NCBI GenBank assembly: GCA_047967505.1
Contig: CM106540.1
Direction: 5' to 3' (one strand)
DNA length: 64,000 bases
Source: Dipteris shenzhenensis
Taxonomy: Eukaryota > Polypodiophyta > Polypodiopsida > Gleicheniales
The notes below the pieces were generated by a model that was given only the letters and a program-made list of their open reading frames with translations, searched no databases and had not been told where the DNA came from. This document shows positions 45,214-57,531 of this stretch, in pieces. The first letter of the stretch is position 1. Every line of letters starts with the position of its first letter. Made by a program: the position numbers and the translations under genes.

Positions 45214-46165
45214 GTGAGCTCCTCTATCTCCCATACTAATTTTTAAACTTTTGGCAAATTTTTAATGGTGGGAAAACTAATCCCCCCTCGCCCAAATGGA
45301 AATTCGTATTCCTGTCGAGGACCTACAATATGCATGGGTGAGATATCAGCAAGACGTCAGGGTGAGTTACAGAGAAAGTTTAGTCCAGGAGAGAGTGAGA
45401 TCCAATTACATTAGTCATTACAGGAAGAGAATGTGAATTAGCAAGCAGGTAGGAGCATTATTTCTATCTACTCTCTCATGTATCGGTCAAAGCTCCAGCT
45501 CCAGCTCCAGGCGACTAGCTTGGAACCCTTATTCTTCGGTGAAATATCTCATGAATCTATCTCATGAATCCACAAACCCGCTATCCCAAGTGGATCCCCA
45601 TCTTATGAATCACTAGTTTTCTAGGAAGCTCTCCTTTCCTCAAAAAGCGCACAACATACTATTCACATCTCAAGTATCCATGCTTCATTAATTTGGGCCT
45701 CCCTTGCTTCAATAGCAAGATCCTTCTCGACATGCACTAATTACTACCTTATTTTTTCACTATAAAGACCATCTAAACTTTGACGAGTCACTAACCCCCT
45801 CTTGCTTCGGAAAAGCTAAACTAGAGCAATGGCTTTACCCTGTCAAGAGTTACATCTCAAAAATTGTTATCTCACAAGTGTCTCAACTCCTTAAAGTTTC
45901 TTCATACTATTTGACTTAGCAAATGTGTTGCATTCCTAGCTAGACCCTAGCACATGGATTTAGGAGGTTAGTATGAGTAATCCTAACATATGTTATATTT
46001 TCATGGAGATCGAAAATGGAATGGGGTTGGTATACTAATTGGAGATGTGGATTGTGGCTATATATTGGCATAGGGGGCTCAGTATTTAAGAGACTAATTA
46101 CTACCTAGAAAATGGTTCCTAGTAGAGGCTTGGTTACATTTGACAAGCTAGGCCAACGAATTGCC

Positions 46166-47390
46166 TGTGGGTATACCAACTATTCTAAGTGCTAGCAATA
46201 ACGAATCTACGAATACAAAGGTGGTTGACTCATTGATTAGAGTACATATTCTTCATTGATTAAAGTCACCTTAGAGTGAGAAATTTTTAAATAATTGCAT
46301 GTAGATTAGGCACCTACATTCTCTACCAATGGAAGAACCCAACCATGTGATACATAAACACGTGACTACAAGTGACTCGTCTCACCGACAAGTTGATTAC
46401 ACCTTCAATCCCCCCTCAAATGAACAAGGGTTCCAATGAAGTTGTCTAACAAAAGAGGTTCATCCATCAACAAGATTATAAACATCAAGCAAACAAAAAT
46501 AAAAGAACCATAGCATGCCATAAGTAGGCATGTCCTTTCAATGGGCACGTCCTTTCAACTAGCATAATCAAGATCAAATAGCATAATCAAATAGCACGCC
46601 CTTCAATGGGCACGTCCTTTCATCTATCATAGGAGGATCTTTTGCATATTGTGAATCAATAGAAATCGATGCAGAAGTATCATTCACCAAATCTTCTTTT
46701 TCTTTCTTGAAGTCTTCAGCAAATCTAGGCTTCCAATAATGCTCATCTTTGTGGTCTTTTTGACTATAGTAAGAGCAACTAATATTTACCTTCGCATGTT
46801 TGATTTAAATTAATTTGCAACTAACACTCTCTTTGATGCACATGGATTCTCTAACAATTTAGGGCTCATCCTTCTTCTCGATTGGTGTGCTCAATTTGCA
46901 CTATCTTATCTACGTCTAGGCTACGCTCTTTTCTCTCTCAGCTATCCTATCTTAGAAACCCATAAGATCCTTTGCTATCAATCACTAGTGCATGTGCCAT
47001 AAACTCCTTCAAGATTGTTGCATTGATGCATGTAGACTTGAGAAAGAAGCTTGATTCTTTTAACAAAGAGACACTTCACTTAGTGGAGGAACTCTTACCC
47101 ACTATAGCTCTGATACCATCTATTGGTGCATACCAACTATTCTAACTACTAGAGTATTCTAAGTGCTTAGAGGATCTACAACTATTCTAACTATCAGAGT
47201 ATCCTAACTCTTCCTATTTATATTTGCTACTATGTAGATTGCTATTCTAAGCATTCAATTATGGTTCTTACCAATAGGAAGAAAGCAATAGATATTGGCT
47301 TTTATGGCATGTATTGTCTATGTGCAATCCCAAATAGATTATAGGTAGCAATTTTAAGAATAGAGCTCAAGTGCCAACTTCAAATTAAGT
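46166..47390 (-). mobile_element. Possible short, internally deleted copia-like element inside intron 1
   Basis: AGCTCTGATACCA at 47106-47118 is a perfect minus-strand initiator-Met primer site. Just right of it starts TATTGGTGCATACCAACTATTC, and TGTGGGTATACCAACTATTC starts at 46166. At 46409 TCCCCCCTCAAATG is a minus-strand purine tract. That gives LTR-PPT ... PBS-LTR with only about 700 bp inside, far too little for gag-pol, as in TRIM-type or deleted elements. LTR similarity is clear only over the first 60 bp or so, so the right limit is a guess. Confidence 0.4.
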
Positions 47391-48129
47391 AAGGTCCTCG
47401 AAACTCGTTTAGGTCGCCTCTCACTTGCCCAAGGTAGCCACTTGCTTCTATTCAATTGTGACCATGACCATAGTAAAGCAAGGTGCCTCTACTATTGAAC
47501 TTTCCTTTTGATGATCTCTGTATCTCAATTATGTAATTTTCCCTCATGAAGAGCCTTTGTAATTCTCCTAAGCTCCTCCTATAATTCCTTGACCTTTCCA
47601 TCATACTTTTTCCTAAGCCCATTTAGAGAGTGGAGGACCGAGGTATTGTAAAATGTCCTCATACGCATATATTCAATATGTTCCCCACTCAACAAAAATA
47701 GAGCAATGTCTAGTGTGTCTCCCTACTCAACAAAATTGAAATTTCTAAATATTAGATGGTGTGAGTGGTATGGGGTGAAAAGGGGCACAAGCAAGACAAG
47801 CTTAGGAGCATCAAGGAAAGAGGTCATTTCTTTTAATGGGGGTCACATTTAAAGTGTCCAACTACATTTAAAAAATTGTATTTAAAATATTAGTGGATGT
47901 GAAGGATAGGAGGTGAAATGGGCAAATAAATAAAATTGGAGAAACACTTTCTTTAAAAGATCTCTCTGTGTGTATAAGCCATCCTTCCCCACCAAGTTTT
48001 GTAAAACTCGTGTGGGTCTTGTTGGTTGATGATCTAGTTCATGTCGTGGTGTGAGTGCGTGTCCAATTCCTAGTAATCACTTCAGATGACTCAATTTGGC
48101 TCGTTGGCATTGTTTCTACTAAGTCAAAA

Positions 48130-48133
<4 letters not shown>

Positions 48134-48163
<30 letters not shown>
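48134..48163. repeat. (CT)n microsatellite
   Basis: About 30 bp of pure CT inside intron 1. Confidence 0.9.
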
Positions 48164-48166
<3 letters not shown>

Positions 48167-50214
48167 GTCATCCTAGTTAACTTCTAGTGTCTTCTTTTCA
48201 CTCTCACGCCACATTACATTGACCCCTCATGTTAACCATCCCTACTTGGTCGCTCAATTTGTGTCAAATATTCTTGTTCCTTTTTCTCTCAACGACGTGC
48301 ACATGAATTCATAAGCATTGGCACTTCAAGTTGGCATGATTTATTACTCGTGTGAGCATATATATTTTCATGAAATTAGAATTTCATCCATTTGGTTATG
48401 CTTTGATAATTTTTTAATTGAAAGTTTGGGATTTTTTATTAATAGAACCATATTTTGAAGTCTTTTTCCATGACTCATAGCATACATACAAAACAAGTAC
48501 CTATACCATGAAACAAGGCTTGTCTCATTCTCTCAATTCCAAGCATGTGCATTGTTGCTTTGCTTTGCATTGTTGAAGAGTATCTTTTACATGATAAAAT
48601 CATTGTTTTCACACGTATATTTCTTTCCTTACCTAAAAAACTATGCCTATATATAGATAGGTTGAAAATATGTCCAATGGTTCTACCCAAATAATGCTAA
48701 AGAGATGCAAGCATGTCATCTCCTCTCTCAAGGGACTTAGCAAGCAATACCACTATTACTCAAATAATATTATGGTAAAGGGAAACACGCTTGAGCTATT
48801 TTGCAAAATGCACGTCTATCATCTATCATTGATGTGAATTGGCCTTTTTTTAATCCCGTTGCTTATGCCATAGGAAAGAAGACAATGATGGGTAGTATGT
48901 TAGCTACTCCAAGGTAGAATGCAATTTGTATATCAATCCTCTCGTCGAACCTAGTTACTAGACAGGGGCTAAGTACTCAATGCATTGAATCTCCCCAACT
49001 CTAGAGGCTCATAAGAAGACTATGATTCAAAGGTAGAGATGTATCCACTTGATGGTCCATGTTATGGAAAGGATCTAATAAAGTGGCATATGTGGCATAT
49101 GTGAGCAGTCATCAAAATATGCCAACGTGGATAGATTGCATTACTTCTAGGTGATGGAATACTTGAGCCTCTCTAGAAAAGGTCATATTGATGCACTTGC
49201 CTCACTTAGTGTAATGTGCATCTAAATGTCAAGTGCATTTCTCACCAGACCTCATCAGAAGGCATAATAGACATATATATTTTCTCCTTGGATGGGGTCT
49301 AATCCCAATGAGGGCAATGGTATTTGCCAATCTCAAAGTTGTGGCTCCATTGGCTTGACCTTATTCAGATGTCATTAGCATCTATATTGCTCCCTACACC
49401 AATATGTGACCCTTATTAAGTTGGTCAGAAGAGACAATAGCTTGATAGCCATACCTAAAGCATGAAGGATTCTAAATCAAGACTTGGACAAGAAGACTAT
49501 GTGAACAACCAAGTGGATTTTTTCTCACAAGATAGGAGAAGAGAGTTTGGATAATTTACATTTTCAATGTATGTACTCGAGCGAGCCTCAAGGGCTAAGG
49601 GAATTTGTCTTGTTAGCTGTCACAAAATTTTCCACAGATCCTTCAAAGACCATCCTTCTCCCAAAACACCTACTCGCTCGTATTAGGGCTTAGCTATATG
49701 GTATTGTGCCACAATAGTCTGCCACATACCAATCTCTATCTCATTTTAGAGGAGAACAAAGGGATGATCACTGCTCCGGTCTAGACTACAAGGATTTGAA
49801 CACCTAGATATTAATAATAGGAGGCTTTTTTTAATTTAAGTATGTTCAAATAAACCACATTGTTCATCATTCCCATTTCATCAATGACTTGGCTCAACAT
49901 GAAGCAGCTCAATAACAAGTCAATAACGCACACCTCTAACATGCTCACGAGGCTCTTCTAGAGAATAATTGGAGGATGTCATGATGCAAGCGCATATCTC
50001 ACAAAAAAGTGATTAAGAGGAACTAGAGGTCAAGCCATCTTGCTATGGTGGTGGCACCTGTCGTGAGGGTAACAACCACCTTGGCCAAGATTCGTCTAGC
50101 CCGAACTCGGGCTAACTAGGGCTAAGAAGCTGATCCACGATGGATGCTCACCTTTGCAACGTGTTGACTCTTGTTTTCAAGTGTAATAGAGTATGGAGTA
50201 TATATAGGAGTGAA

Positions 50215-50218
<4 letters not shown>

Positions 50219-50254
<36 letters not shown>

Positions 50255-50309
50255 GCACTAGAAACCAGACCTAAATTACTGTGACTCTTTGGAACTGAAC
50301 CGATCTCTT

Positions 50310-50355
<46 letters not shown>
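50219..50355. repeat. Two (GA)n microsatellites
   Basis: (AG)n at about 50219-50252 and at about 50315-50355, separated by about 62 bp of unique sequence. Confidence 0.9.
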
Positions 50356-50358
<3 letters not shown>

Positions 50359-50959
50359 ATTCATATCTACAAAAGACCGAAGGGTCGTGGAGAAAGAAGA
50401 AAACTTTATTAAATTCTTTGGAAGACCGATGATCTATGAGACTGTGAGAAGCCTAATACAAGCCAGCAGAAATGGTGGAGCTACAAATCGAGCATCCATA
50501 TCCATACAAAAGTAAAAACTATATCCTGCATAGTCATAGTCATCTACAACATCACTATCATCAACATCATCATCAGAGCGACTATCAATCATGATACAAA
50601 GTGAAGCGTGCTCCAAGGTCACTGTGGTCCCCCCCTCGTCACGAGTGAAAGAGCGATAGCATGAAATTAGATATAGAGTGCCATCAACTCCCTGTAGATG
50701 CAATCCTACGCTATCTCTTGATCGCAACTCTACGTCTAACAAGGGTAATAGTCACCCCAATCGACCGTGCTCCCACTCTGAATGTCTCCGAGTGTAATCT
50801 GTACATCAACCCTCTGCCTACGCTCCTGTGTCACTGGCTTTGGGTGCCAATCATGCCTAGGTCCTGTAGGAGGGGAGTTTGTGTGGTCCGATTGGAAGAA
50901 CTCCGTGATCATGCTCTAAGAAGAGTCTACCAAGGTACAATCCTACTATCTCTAAGATC

Positions 50960-51480
50960 GGAGTAGACGCTCACGATGCCTAACTTCCTCATGAATGAAC
51001 GCAACCAGACACCTCTAACATGGAAAGAGAGAAATCGGAATGACAATTCGGAGCTACCTCTGAATAGACAATAAAATCATCCTCTAATCTCATTGTAAAC
51101 TAGGCATTTGAAGATGAAATGTTCCTCCAACTCAACCTCCTATAGGTCACACAAAGTACATAAACGACGCTCCTTGGGTAGGCCCTCCCATGTATATCCT
51201 GGTGAATTAATAAACCTCTCATTCGAGATATGTAGGCAATGATCTTTGTAGAAGTTGAGCTTTACTTGGAGCTAATTCGGTTCCAACCAGGCCCAAAATG
51301 TGTGTAGGTGCAAGAGATCCTCACATATGACCTAGTTGACGCTGTGAAAAAGGCACATCAATGCTATATTGGAAGGGAGGAAGCTATCCATATGTAACCC
51401 CAGTGGCTCAAACCATCTCACTGTGTGTGCAAACTAACATCTCTGGTCGCCTACCTCTGATAGCATCATGGAAGAGGACA
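50960..51480 (-). pseudogene. LINE-like ORF2 C-terminal zinc-binding remnant
   Basis: One minus-strand frame with a few stops reads VRWFEPLGLHMDSFLPSNIA, VKLNFYKDHCLHISNERFIN, GYTWEGLPKERRLCTLCDL and VELEEHFIFKCLVYNEIRG. The (E)RxCxxC...vExExHFxxxCxxYxxIR pattern is the zinc-binding region found near the C-terminus of many non-LTR retrotransposon ORF2 proteins, downstream of the reverse transcriptase. The catalytic RT domain is not seen, as expected for a truncated or decayed copy. No poly-A tail or target duplication was found. Confidence 0.55.
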
Positions 51481-51604
51481 ATGCCAACCACAGTAATCTA
51501 CTACATCCAGAGGTGTGATCTCCATATGCTCTAACTCTCTATAGGTAAGTAATGGCATGAAATGCTGCATCAAGCTGCAAAGGTGAAGATCCAAACTCAT
51601 CTTG

Positions 51605-51605
51605 T

Positions 51606-51649
<44 letters not shown>

Positions 51650-51840
51650 TGCATCAACGTCTGCAGAAGGCCTCGCGGGCCTATGAGACAATGCAAAACC
51701 AAAAGGTAACTCATACAAGCCACTAGGGGCTGAAGCAAAGGGCTCACTAAGGCCCTTGCTGAGTGCTAAAGTGCTAAGCTAGTGAACAAAATAGTAGGGT
51801 AGCAAAATATCTTGAAAGAGAGAGAGAGAGAGAGAGAGAA
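51605..51840. repeat. Two further (GA)n microsatellites
   Basis: Runs at about 51605-51647 (with one AAAG break) and about 51816-51840. Confidence 0.9.
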
Positions 51841-52718
51841 GTGGATAACAGCCCATTCTTCCAAAACCAGGAAGCATACCCAAATTACGGTCTACAAGCA
51901 AAAATGTAATACTACGAACTATGCAGAACAAATAAAGGTGGTGGCTAACCTTTTCTCTTCAAGGAAAAGGGAGTAGCGAGAAATAGAACCAAGGTCTCTC
52001 CTAGCTAATCCATTCAGTTGCATCTTTGACTTTTAATTGAGAATAAAGCATCTTCATTATGTAATCCCAGTAGTTCTATAAGGCAGCAGAAGATCTAACA
52101 AGAGAAATGGGCAACTACCTTCAAACAGAAGAAGCAGCTCGAAGTCTTTTTAGTATCCTAGCCTAAGCTAGTATATTTTTAAGAAAGATTGATACCAGCC
52201 CCTGAAAAATGCAAATCTGGAGTGATGCATCCATGCAGGCAGAAATAGATGCAAAAACGCTAACAAGCAGCCACATCAGCCCACAAACCTAAAAAGAGGG
52301 ATCCCTTTCTATCAATCTCACAGACTTCTGTAGGCAGGACTCTGAACACAGCTCGTTTTTCTTCCTTTTCAATTTCTTTCCGTAAGGTGAAGAGGACGAG
52401 GTCATGAAACTAGAAAAGAACAAGCCAGCTTTGTATTTCTCTGCCACTTCCTAGAAACAAACGGAAACAAGGAGACAACATAGGAAGGGAGGAACACTCG
52501 CAAACAGGCAATTCAACTCATCACGCTTGTACTGAACTCATCAGTTGAGCTGCTTGGCATTTAGGATGCTGGTTGATCTCTTCATACTCTTTAGCATTTC
52601 AAACATATCAGACTGTATAGAGTTTTCTGCATGACACTTTTCAAAGATCTTACATAACTACCACATTGCATAACATGACATCAAAGGCTTATAACGTTGT
52701 TCAATATGTGCTTTGCAG

Positions 52719-52755
52719 GATCTGGAAAACCCATTGCTCCAAAATGCCGTCAAAG
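52719..52755 (+). CDS. Heparanase-like protein (GH79), exon 2, 37-bp micro-exon
   Basis: The acceptor TTTGCAG ends at 52718 and the donor GTATGG begins at 52756. The 37 bases read DLENPLLQNAVK plus one base, directly continuing exon 1 (…SSLLNL). Plant GH79 proteins have an LNLDLxNPxLxNAIKAFSP-like block at this place. The phase fits: exon 1 ends in phase 0, and this exon ends in phase 1, leaving G for a Gly/Ala codon. I recognised it only by family pattern, since it is far too short for an ORF search. A third exon starting with FSPLRxRLGG was searched for by eye to 64000 and not found. Confidence 0.75.
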
Positions 52756-53505
52756 GTATGGCTAGGAGTGTGCTTTTCTCTGAACAAAATTTTCAATAAC
52801 TTTTATGCGACAAGCTTCTAGGGTTTTCCTTCAAGACACTCCAAAGGAGGAAACATAAAAGGACAATAACATTCACAAAAATCACAAAGCTGTACAAGCT
52901 GTAAACTTGCAAAAGATAACATTTAAAAAAATGATTGAGAATGGCCAATAGTCAAATACTGGAATTGGCTGTAAAAAAAATATTACCCTCAGAGAGAATA
53001 GAATGCTTTCAAGGTATAGCTTCCCTTTAGGTGTTGAGCTTTATTAGCATGCCTTCATGGGCAAGATCTGTCATGCAGGCAACAGGACCTCTCCAGCAGC
53101 ATCTCACTGCACATCAGCAATCACCAATTCACTCGTGTTTACATCATGCCATTATCATACATGCTTTGTTTTTGTAGCCGCGTCATGATTCATTAATGAC
53201 ACAACCCAGAGTCCAGGCCACAAGTCTTTAAATTTTACATGTTCCATGTCCCATTAGAATCTCAATTCTATGCAAGGTGCATTTACTACAAGTACATATG
53301 TCTTCTGAAAGGGTGACTATTTCTATTGGAAGTGCAACTCAACATTGAGGGCTGAGTACACACCCTCCCAATCCACCTCAAAGGATGGTGCACAATCCAC
53401 TCTGACATACAAACAGATGGACAAAACCTCCAGCTCTTCTGCTCCATCCTTCATCAAGCGCCGCTTCAAGACTAGGGCTTGGTAAGCTGCTCTGGGCCTC
53501 TTCTT
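52756..53505 (+). other. Start of intron 2 of the heparanase-like gene; nothing else recognised
   Basis: The intron begins at GTATGG. If the gene is intact, this and the following mobile-element mosaic are intronic up to an exon beyond the window. Confidence 0.5.
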
Positions 53506-53622
53506 GGAGAATGGTACATGGTACATATACATGCATGGTTAATGCCACATGGTACATCAAGCGCCGAATTACATGGAGAATGGTACATGGTACATATACA
53601 TGCATGGTTAATGCCACATGCA
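53506..53622. repeat. Tandem duplication, unit 69 bp
   Basis: GGAGAATGGTACATGGTACA begins at 53506 and again at 53575, each followed by TATACATGCATGGTTAATGC. The two units are nearly identical, so the duplication is recent. A separate CTTGGTAAGCTGCTCTGGGC phrase also occurs at about 53478 and 53818. Confidence 0.9.
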
Positions 53623-53655
53623 CCCGGAACATGATCCTAACTCCCCTCTGCCCCC

Positions 53656-53661
<6 letters not shown>

Positions 53662-53687
<26 letters not shown>

Positions 53688-53690
53688 AAC
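53662..53690. repeat. (CT)n microsatellite
   Basis: Short CT run just right of the 69-bp duplication. Confidence 0.85.
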
Positions 53691-54526
53691 CACCTTCATA
53701 GGAACTATTTGTCCGCACTCCTAGCCAACCAACTCTAGACAGCAAAGCTATACTCTTCATGCACTCCATCCACCTAGCTGCATACCACTTATCCCCTTGG
53801 AACCTTCAAGACCAGGTCTTGGTAAGCTGCTCTGGGCTCTTCTTGGGCTGTGCCTATACACTCTATGATATACCAGTGGCACAAGGATGTTTCAAAAAGA
53901 ACCATTAGAAATGCTTGTCTCAGGATGCTTCTAGAAACAAAACTTGTCCTCCAAACTAGAAATATCTAGGAATGTCACCCTCCCCTCCCTCTCTCCCTCT
54001 CACCCTTCCGTAGGGGGTACCGTTTTTAGTGGCCCCACCCTTGGGTTTCATTGTATCTGGCTTCTTTTCAGTCTTATAGACCCTTTGGTCTTTTTAGACG
54101 TTAATAAACTCTTTCTTTCTTTTTCTTTCCCCCCAGCCCCCCCCTCCCCACCCCCTTACCTGCTGTCCCGCCTCCAAGAACTACCACAAGACAGCTCCCT
54201 GCTATCACGCCTCCAAAGGGGCCATGACGGGACAGTCTCCTGCCCCACCTAGGCCCTGCTTGGCCGTCCTGACTCTGAGACTGCTATGTGCAGCCCCCAG
54301 GCCTGGCCTTGCTGCTGTGAGCAGCCACAGGCGCCACCTAAGCCCTCCCCTTGCTGCAAGGAACAATGCACAGGCGCACTGCCCCCCAAGGCCGTTGAAA
54401 GGCTGACGGACCTGCTCCAGCACATCTCGACCTGCAAACAAAAGCCCAGAACTGCCTCCAGCACACCCCGGAGACTTGCAAACAAGAACAAGAGCCAAGA
54501 AAAGACCAGACTGCGATTGTGCCCGC
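53691..54526. other. GC-richer stretch, no gene recognised
   Basis: CTTTTTAGACGTTAATAAAC near 54090 and a pyrimidine run at 54110-54160 resemble a transcript end. 54160-54520 is C-rich with open frames on both strands, which run into the LTR and show no domain. Confidence 0.35.
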
Positions 54527-55034
54527 TGTTAGGGTACCCCGCAGCAGAAGACCGATATAGTGTCTCTGGATTACACGCGGAACTGTTTAACGACGGAATC
54601 CAAAACTTTTTCCTTACGTGTATTTCCATCCTCAAATGGACACAATACAAAAAAGTTATCCAGAGTCCCACCAAACTGTGGTCCTCTGATCTTACCAAAA
54701 GTTGTACTACTAACTCCTTGACACCTCTAGATCCCTGAGCCCACGTGCTCCTCACTGAGCTTCTGTAGACTTAGTCTCCATGCCATGATCTCTTCACCTG
54801 GCTGCCTGGGATGTCCGCCTAGGTGGGCAGCTTCTTATGAGCTATGTCTACAGGCCCTTTGACACCTCCCTTGGATTTGTGGAAGCCCTTCTGGCTGGCC
54901 CTTTTCCTGCTCCAATCTGCTCTTGCTTTTCTGCTCCAAATGATGAATAAGGAGGCCCCAGTGGCCCCCTTTTATAAGGGCTGGTAGTCGTCCATGTAGG
55001 CCGACCTGGTAGGGGGATTTGGGTCGACCCAACA
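54527..55034 (-). repeat. Copia-type LTR, element 3 (left copy)
   Basis: This runs from TGTTAGGGTACCCCGCAG to GTCGACCCAACA. It matches 62923-63494 over TTTCCATCCTCAAATGGACA, GAGCCCACGTGCTCCTCACT, GAGCTTCTGTAGACTTAGTC and CTTCTGGCTGGCC. The first part has diverged or rearranged. A minus-strand TATAAAAG (54969-54976) agrees with minus orientation. The minus strand right of it (GGTGGGAGGAGGC) could be a polypurine tract. Confidence 0.8.
54969..54976 (-). promoter_or_regulatory. TATA box of the element 3 LTR
   Basis: The minus strand reads TATAAAAG inside the LTR. The same site in the other LTR copy is TATAGAAG. Confidence 0.55.
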
Positions 55035-57030
55035 GCCTCCTCCCACCGACCTGCTGGTCTGTGAATTCCCTCTGGTGGGGACACATACTTTGAGGGCTGT
55101 CCCTGCCTAGCCACATGGCAGGCTCTGCCACTAGCCCAAGCTCCTTCAGCCCTAACCTGACTTGATCCAGGCCTTTCTGGCACTCCAAACCAAAGCATTG
55201 TGCAATCCTGCACTGAGGTTCCACATCTGTTCCATTCCTCTTTCAGGCTCCAGATCTGCGGTAAATACTTCTGTACAGCCCGCTGCACTGCTCCGTACTG
55301 TTGCTGATGTCATCGCTGCCTCCAGATGAGGCTCGATCTGCCAGGTACTCCTCTCTGAGCTGCCAACATGGCAGCCCCTGTGGCAGCCCCATCTTTTTGT
55401 GTTTTGTTTTGAACATGCTATACACATTGTAACAACCCTTGCCAAGTCTAGTCAACCCGAGACCCTGGTGGGGTATCCACATCAGCTCCATATCCAGAAA
55501 CCCTATCAGAACACAGGCAAGCCACCCATGTGGGTCAGGGCATCCGCCCTAGACTCAACTAATAAGGGTTGGCACTAGCAGTTCACCTCCATCCATGGGC
55601 TCATCCCCCGAGCCACCCCCGAGCTAGAGGTCTAAACCACCTGGAGAGAACCAGCCAGCCTCAAAGTCCAGACTTGTGTCCCATACGACAAGCCCTTTCC
55701 CCTAGCTATTGCTCTCTAACTAGCAGGTCCTGGTCACTGAGGATCGCATCCTCAGGACAGCATCAACTAAGCCCCTAGCCTATACTTATAGGCTAGGCAT
55801 CCTGATTTATGTGGCTTTAGCCATCTATAGCCAGTAACTCCTACTTCAGGGCTACCTAGGCTATATTTGGCTATGCCTTAGCTTGGGGAACACTCCACCC
55901 AAGTTTAGCCACATTTGAAGCTAGGCCAGCTCTTCTAGACCTCTTTTGCTGTCTTAGCCCTAGGTTAGTGCTAACCCTTAGCTAGACCCCACGTTGGCTC
56001 CCCAGGTCTAGTCCAAGACCATGTCAGAATCAGCTTAGGGTTTGTAAACCCATAGCTGGTTACATCCTAGTGGGGGTGTAACATTCTCCTTCCTTAAAAT
56101 AAGACACATACTGGTATAAGTCAAGATAGGAAAACAAACTTGAGCCATAACCAATTTACAGCCCACAATCTTCCATTCGAAAGTCCACACTGACCCACTC
56201 GCTCATCAGCAAGTCTAGGGTCATCCGTCACCCAGTTCCCTTAGGGTAACCCATTGGGTAGGTTTGGCCACACCCACTCACCAATGGCCAACCCTAATAT
56301 GGAAAGCATCCAAAGAAACAACAGTATCATCATCCAGCTCACTATGCAAGAGCTCCTCACACCACGACATGAACCACAGAGAGAGAGAGAGAGAGAGGAC
56401 CAAGGAATCTCTGAGTGGACCAGATCCTCATTTTCTTCTATTTCTTTGTATTTTCAAGTGTGTACAATTCATTTCAATCTCGCTATCCAGCTATGTGCTC
56501 GATCCTCTTCATTTCTCTTAAAATGTTGGTGCTCGAAGGGATAGATGAAAAGGAGGAGGCTGGTGTCAAGGACCTTTAAGTTGCAAAAAAGCCAATCCAT
56601 TTCAAGGGAAAGAAACCAATACAATGCATGGCTAGCCATGCGCTTGCGTCTTAAATGTTCAAAGCTACACAAGATCAAAAGGAAGAGACCAATGTAATTG
56701 GCAACCTTGTGCTTGCAATGGATGCTAGCTAGCCATGTGCTGTCACAATGACAACCAGCATTGGTTTATAAATCCCACTTGAAACAAATCCCTTTGTCCT
56801 GATACACCGTGGTATCTAGCAACTACAAGTTACAACCCTGAACTCCTCAGGTGACCCTCGTCACCAAAGAATGAACCTTCATCTACTAAATGCGGGCCCA
56901 ATGGTAGAAGTTCTAAATTCCCTACCACTAAGGAATTCTGATGCACCCAAAATAGCATCTACAGCATCCCATACTACTGCAGACCACCCATCCTTGTGTT
57001 AGTATTTGGGTCATCTTTGGTATAGACCTT

Positions 57031-57119
57031 GGCAGGATCCAAGTTCAAGTTAAGGTCTACTGAGATCCAACTTTTGGCAGGATCCAAGTTCAAGTTAAGA
57101 TCTACAGAGATCCAATTTT
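57031..57119. repeat. Tandem duplication, unit 45 bp
   Basis: GGCAGGATCCAAGTTCAAGT begins at 57031 and 57076. The second half differs at a few positions. Confidence 0.9.
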
Positions 57120-57347
57120 AAGATCTCTAGAAAATCATCTCCCTCTCTTTTGTAAAGGGATCCCAGACTTGTCTTTCATAATCTTGGCCTTGAGGTAGAG
57201 GTGCGGGTGGAAACTCAGCCAAATATCCACTAGGCTGATTGATGTCATCCGACAACTCAAAACCCTCTCATAAGGATAACTCTATCTAGAGTTTTCCCAT
57301 AAGCCACCAAAAGAAATCCTCATTCCAACTTCTTGCATTGCTTCTCT

Positions 57348-57531
57348 AATAATCATGAATTCTCACTTTGAGAACCCAAAATTCCTTTGTGTTCATAGGA
57401 ACATAGAATCTTAGATTATGTTCCCTTCTCGTTCACAATTAATAATCATGAATTCTCACTTTGAGACCCAAAATTCCTTTGTGTTCATAGGAACATAGAG
57501 TCTTAGATTATGTTCCCTTCTCGTTCACAAT
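57348..57531. repeat. Tandem duplication, unit 92 bp
   Basis: TAATAATCATGAATTCTCAC begins at 57348 and 57440. The copies differ by only a couple of bases, so the duplication looks recent. Confidence 0.92.

Larger units (their letters stand above)
45214..52718 (+). other. Intron 1 of the heparanase-like gene (about 7.5 kb)
   Basis: It runs from GTGAGC after ...LLNL to TGCTTTGCAG before exon 2. It contains a possible short LTR element (46166-47390), (CT)n at 48134-48163, four (GA)n tracts (50219-50252, 50315-50355, 51605-51647, 51816-51840) and a LINE-like coding remnant (50960-51480, minus). The rest shows no recognised feature. Confidence 0.75.

Noticed and set aside
45214-45246. Continuation of the heparanase-like frame past 45213
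   Set aside because: The protein stops matching the family exactly at GTGAGC, and the matching continuation is found at 52719 in phase.
54249-54755. 150-168 codon frames on both strands at the element 3 LTR
   Set aside because: They cross the LTR border and are open on both strands because of GC-rich composition. No domain is seen.
56064-56090. Polypurine tract plus LTR start (GGGGGTGTAACATTC)
   Set aside because: Suggestive motif, but no matching second LTR or primer site could be tied to it.
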